From assembly GCF_001189965.1 (NCBI RefSeq), contig NZ_LFLU01000001.1:551935-615934 (forward strand): a DNA stretch of 64,000 bases, in the 5' to 3' direction. The translations under genes were made by a program, and so were the position numbers. Of the stretch, positions 62,101-64,000 are shown in pieces. Position 1 is the first letter of the stretch. Every line of letters begins with the position of its first letter. This stretch comes from Herbaspirillum rhizosphaerae. Lineage in GTDB: Bacteria; Pseudomonadota; Gammaproteobacteria; Burkholderiales; Burkholderiaceae_D. Below the pieces are notes generated by a model. That model saw nothing but the letters and a program-made list of their open reading frames with translations, was not told where the DNA came from and ran no database searches.

Positions 62101-62612
62101 TGTATTCCGACATGCTCAACGAAGCCGTGCGTTCTCTCAAGAACGGCAAGGAGCCCGATCTCGCCGCGCCGCTGGCCAGCACCACGGAAATCAACCTGCA
62201 CGTACCGGCGCTGTTGCCGAGCGATTATTGCGGCGACGTACACGAGCGTCTGTCGCTGTACAAACGTTTCGCCAATTGCACCTCGCAGGACACCATCGAC
62301 GGCCTGCAGGAAGAACTGATCGACCGTTTCGGCAAGCTGCCGGAAGTGGCTAAGGCGCTGGTCGAAACGCATCGCCTGCGCATCGCCGCCAAGCCGCTGG
62401 GCATCATCAAGATCGACGCGCATGCCGAATCGGCGCTGCTGCAATTCGTGCCGAATCCGCCGGTCGACGCCATGCGCATCATCGAACTGATCCAGAAGAA
62501 CCGCCACATCAAGCTCAACGGCCAGGACAAGCTGCGCATCACCGCCAACATGCCCGACCTCAATGCGCGGGTGACCCAGATCAAGGCGACCATGCGCTCG
62601 CTGGTAGGATGA
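59157..62612 (+). CDS. mfd: Transcription-repair coupling factor Mfd
   Basis: An 1151-residue protein. The N-terminal UvrB-like part (about 1-350), the RNA polymerase interaction domain (about 475-545, GDPVVHANHGIGRYMGL), and the RecG-like translocase with Walker A GDVGFGKT and Walker B IIDEEHRFG are in the normal order, with a C-terminal regulatory TRCF domain. It removes stalled RNA polymerase and recruits UvrA. The ATG at 59157 (MSFDLKKILP) is used; upstream open codons are not conserved. Confidence 0.97.
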   Translation: MSFDLKKILPKPGVRFVPPAVHGSADAYLLAQAAVALKADKRMLTVVVANATDAQRLLAEIPWFQRQVDGGDDNSKLRCHLLPDWETLPYDAFSPHQDLVSERLATLYEVQNGQCDVLIVPATTALLRMAPPGFLAAYTFFFKQGEKLDEARLKTQLTLAGYTHVTQVMSPGEYSVRGGLIDIFPMGSPLPYRLDLFGDTIETIRTFDADTQRSLYPVREVRLLPGREFPMDETSRTAFRSRWREVFEGDPSRSAIYKDIGNGIASAGIEYYLPLFFEETATLFRYLPDTTLFATVGDIDQAIKRFWSDTRSRHNFLKADRERPVLPPEQVFLTDEDFFTLVKPYGRLALQTDDAPSDLSAPIPNIAVNRRSEDPLINLRAYLLKTGKRVMLCAESNGRRETLQQYFKEYDLHPALCDGYESFIANNELLMLGVAPLHAGFELVDAEVSFITETELYAGSGRRAGRKKQEAVTQVEHMVRDLSELKIGDPVVHANHGIGRYMGLLSMDLGEGETEFLHLEYAKETKLYVPVSQLHVISRYSGASPDDAPLHSLGSGQWEKAKRKAAQQVRDTAAELLNLYARRALRQGHAFQYSARDYETFAESFGFEETPDQAAAINAVIGDMTSGKPMDRLICGDVGFGKTEVALRAAFVAVMGGKQVAILAPTTLLAEQHAQTFADRFANWPVRIAELSRFRSGKEITQAIKGMSDGTLDIVIGTHKLLSDDIKFSRLGLVIIDEEHRFGVRQKEALKALRAEVDVLTLTATPIPRTLGMALEGLRDFSIIATAPQKRLAIKTFVRAEGESTIREACLRELKRGGQVYFLHNEVETIENRKAMLEALLPEARVVIAHGQMHERDLEKVMRDFVAQRSNILLCTTIIETGIDVPTANTIIMHRADKFGLAQLHQLRGRVGRSHHQAYAYLLVNDVKGLTKQAQRRLEAIQQMEELGSGFYLAMHDLEIRGAGEVLGDNQSGEMHEIGFQMYSDMLNEAVRSLKNGKEPDLAAPLASTTEINLHVPALLPSDYCGDVHERLSLYKRFANCTSQDTIDGLQEELIDRFGKLPEVAKALVETHRLRIAAKPLGIIKIDAHAESALLQFVPNPPVDAMRIIELIQKNRHIKLNGQDKLRITANMPDLNARVTQIKATMRSLVG

Positions 62613-62687
62613 TGACAGGCGTGACGAAAAGCATGACGGCAGGGCGATTCTTACCCGACTATTTACGATATTGAAACAAGACTGAAC

Positions 62688-63530
62688 ATGAATCTGATTC
62701 TCCAAGGACTCCATACCGATCGCGCCGCCGTTGCAGCCATCATTCAACTGGCGCAGCCTGCGCGCGTGGTGGACATCAACGCCCATGCCTGGCGTTGCGA
62801 AGGCGTGGCGTACAGGGACGCGCTCAAGGCGCAGATCGATGCGGCCTGCTTCGCGCAGCAAGTCGACTATGCCTTTATCGAAGCCGGTCGCACCCTGGCC
62901 GATTTCAAGCTGGTGGCGATGGACATGGATTCCACGCTGATCACCATCGAATGCATCGACGAGATCGCCGACATGCAAGGCCTCAAACCGCAGGTCTCCG
63001 AAATCACCGAGGCCGCCATGCGCGGCGAAATCGAATTCAACGAAAGCCTCACGCGCCGCGTTGCCTTGCTCAAAGGGCTGGACGCCGGCGCCTTGCAACG
63101 CGTTTACGACGAGCGTCTGCAACTGTCCTTGGGGGCGGAGAAGATGCTGAATGCGATTCAGGCTGCGGGTCTCAAAACCCTGTTGGTGTCCGGCGGTTTT
63201 ACCTTCTTCACCGACCGCATGAAGACGCGCCTCAATCTCGACTACGCCCATTCCAACGAATTGGAAATCGTCGACGGCAAACTCACCGGCAAGGTGGTCG
63301 GCGGCATCGTCAACGCGGAAGAAAAACGCCTGACCGTCGAACGCGTCTGCGCCGGGCTGGGTGTGCCGACCTCGCAGGCCATCGTCATGGGCGACGGCGC
63401 CAACGACCTAAGGATGATGGGCGTGAGCGGCTTGTCGGTAGCGTTCCGCGCCAAGCCGGTGGTGCGCGCGCAAGCGAGCGTGGCATTGAACTTTGTGGGA
63501 CTCGACGGCATCTTGAACATATTGGCATAA
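62688..63530 (+). CDS. serB: Phosphoserine phosphatase
   Basis: A 280-residue HAD-family enzyme. The nucleophile motif is MDMDSTL with Asp79 and Asp81; VSGGFTFFTDR and GDGANDLRMM are motifs II and IV. The N-terminal 70 residues are a family extension. It makes serine from phosphoserine. The gene lies 75 bases after mfd on the same strand, with its own AACATG start region. Confidence 0.96.
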   Translation: MNLILQGLHTDRAAVAAIIQLAQPARVVDINAHAWRCEGVAYRDALKAQIDAACFAQQVDYAFIEAGRTLADFKLVAMDMDSTLITIECIDEIADMQGLKPQVSEITEAAMRGEIEFNESLTRRVALLKGLDAGALQRVYDERLQLSLGAEKMLNAIQAAGLKTLLVSGGFTFFTDRMKTRLNLDYAHSNELEIVDGKLTGKVVGGIVNAEEKRLTVERVCAGLGVPTSQAIVMGDGANDLRMMGVSGLSVAFRAKPVVRAQASVALNFVGLDGILNILA

Positions 63531-63546
63531 CGCAAAGGAGAAGCGC

Positions 63547-63915
63547 ATGAGCATGAGTCAGGATGTTGTTCTGGATGCAGACCTGCAGTCGACCAAGGAT
63601 CTGGCCTGGTGGCTGTACATCTTCCACGGTCTGAGCCTGGTGTTGTCGCTGGGCATGCTGTCGTGGCTGCCGTTGATCGTCAATTACATCAAGCGCGGCG
63701 ATGCCGCCGACACCTTTGTGTACAGCCATCACCGCTGGCAGATCCGGTCGTTCTGGTGGTACCTGTTCTGGATGTTCGCCGGCGGTGTGATCTGGATGAC
63801 GATTATCGGTATTCCGCTGGCGGTGCTGATCTGGTCGTTGGCATGGATCTGGAAGGCTTATCGCATCATCAAGGGCTGGTTGGATCTGAACGACAACAAG
63901 GCCATGCCCGCGTAA
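63547..63915 (+). CDS. Small integral membrane protein, DUF4870-like
   Basis: A 122-residue protein with about three helices (about 20-44, 67-90 and 85-108 with little loop). The pattern DLAWWLYIFHGLSLVLSLGML...WLPLIVNYIKR and SHHRWQIRSFWWYLFW fits DUF4870-type membrane proteins. No function is known. It follows serB by 16 bases with an AAAGGAGAAG site, so it is likely cotranscribed with serB. Confidence 0.82.
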   Translation: MSMSQDVVLDADLQSTKDLAWWLYIFHGLSLVLSLGMLSWLPLIVNYIKRGDAADTFVYSHHRWQIRSFWWYLFWMFAGGVIWMTIIGIPLAVLIWSLAWIWKAYRIIKGWLDLNDNKAMPA

Positions 63916-64000
63916 TCGTACTTGCACGTGCTTGTCACATAGTTGGATTAGAATGTTTCGGCAGGTTTTCAGCATAATTCAGAAAAGAGAGGCGACCGTA
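63916..64000. other. Window end, no gene recognised
   Basis: The last 85 bases are AT-richer than the genes and end with a purine run (AGAAAAGAGAGG) that could be a ribosome site for the next gene on plus. Confidence 0.3.

Noticed and set aside
60402..63251. 949-codon open frame on minus, antisense to mfd and serB
   Set aside because: mfd and serB on plus are unmistakable. The antisense frame is His/Gln/Val/Ala-rich with no family pattern, as expected from high-GC shadow frames.
1..64000. CRISPR arrays, insertion sequences, prophage or tRNA genes
   Set aside because: I searched by eye for regular spacer-repeat patterns, transposase-like proteins, integrase and cloverleaf sequences and found none.

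Overview
The window looks like chromosome from a betaproteobacterium of the Oxalobacteraceae, most likely Herbaspirillum or a close relative. This is inferred from protein style, GC-rich codon use with long antisense shadow frames, the rpsF-priB-rpsR-rplI-dnaB block and the arrangement of the fli genes; no rRNA gene is present to fix it. I see no tRNA or rRNA gene, no CRISPR array, no insertion sequence and no prophage. Most of the window is core genome.

Layout. (1) 1-4.5 kb, minus strand: a tripartite macrolide-type efflux operon, macA-macB-outer membrane lipoprotein, the last cut by the window edge. A four-copy helical-turn repeat precedes macA. (2) 4.5-16.3 kb: the flagellar basal-body and export-gate block. 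fliE is on plus, and fliF-G-H-I-J-K then fliL-M-N-O-P-Q-R run on minus. (3) 16.4-25.7 kb, minus strand: the late flagellar block. Read in transcription order it is a TPR glycosyltransferase, fliC, flaG, fliD, fliS, fliT, a second FliK-like protein, a stand-alone FlhB-C-like protein and a YcgR-type PilZ brake. (4) 25.8-31.7 kb: lexA with its SOS box, the ribosomal operon rpsF-priB-rpsR-rplI with a probable S6:S18 leader element, dnaB, and a DUF47-Pit phosphate pair. (5) 31.8-42.6 kb, minus strand: PIN-PhoH ATPase, a Bcp-type peroxiredoxin, and the arn (Ara4N lipid A) cluster arnT, arnE/F-like, arnB, arnC, split arnA and arnD, followed upstream by a Mth938-like protein. (6) 42.8-52.9 kb: alanine-type aminotransferase, hom and thrC. 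hom and thrC are separated by about 5.9 kb that carries an envelope module on minus (COG3014 lipoprotein, YcfL-like, LpoB-like, CsgG-like, surface-adhesin-E-like) and a divergent LuxR regulator. (7) 53-64 kb: a class C beta-lactamase-type hydrolase, LysR regulator, malate synthase, cold-shock protein, ispF-ispD, mfd, serB and a small membrane protein.

How the parts work together. Flagellar genes cover rod/MS-ring, switch, export ATPase, export gate, filament, cap and chaperones. A sigma-28 site in front of fliC fits the usual late class, and a second sigma-28-like site lies in front of fliL. The TPR glycosyltransferase beside fliC suggests flagellin glycosylation. The arn genes would build and attach 4-amino-4-deoxy-arabinose to lipid A using UDP-glucuronate supplied from elsewhere, since no ugd is present. 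The envelope island between hom and thrC is the least understood part. Its four signal-peptide proteins share one strand and lie back to back with a LuxR-type gene across a 26-bp interrupted palindrome. It is my main candidate for an undescribed system, together with the overlapping FliK2/FlhB-C-like pair in the late flagellar operon.
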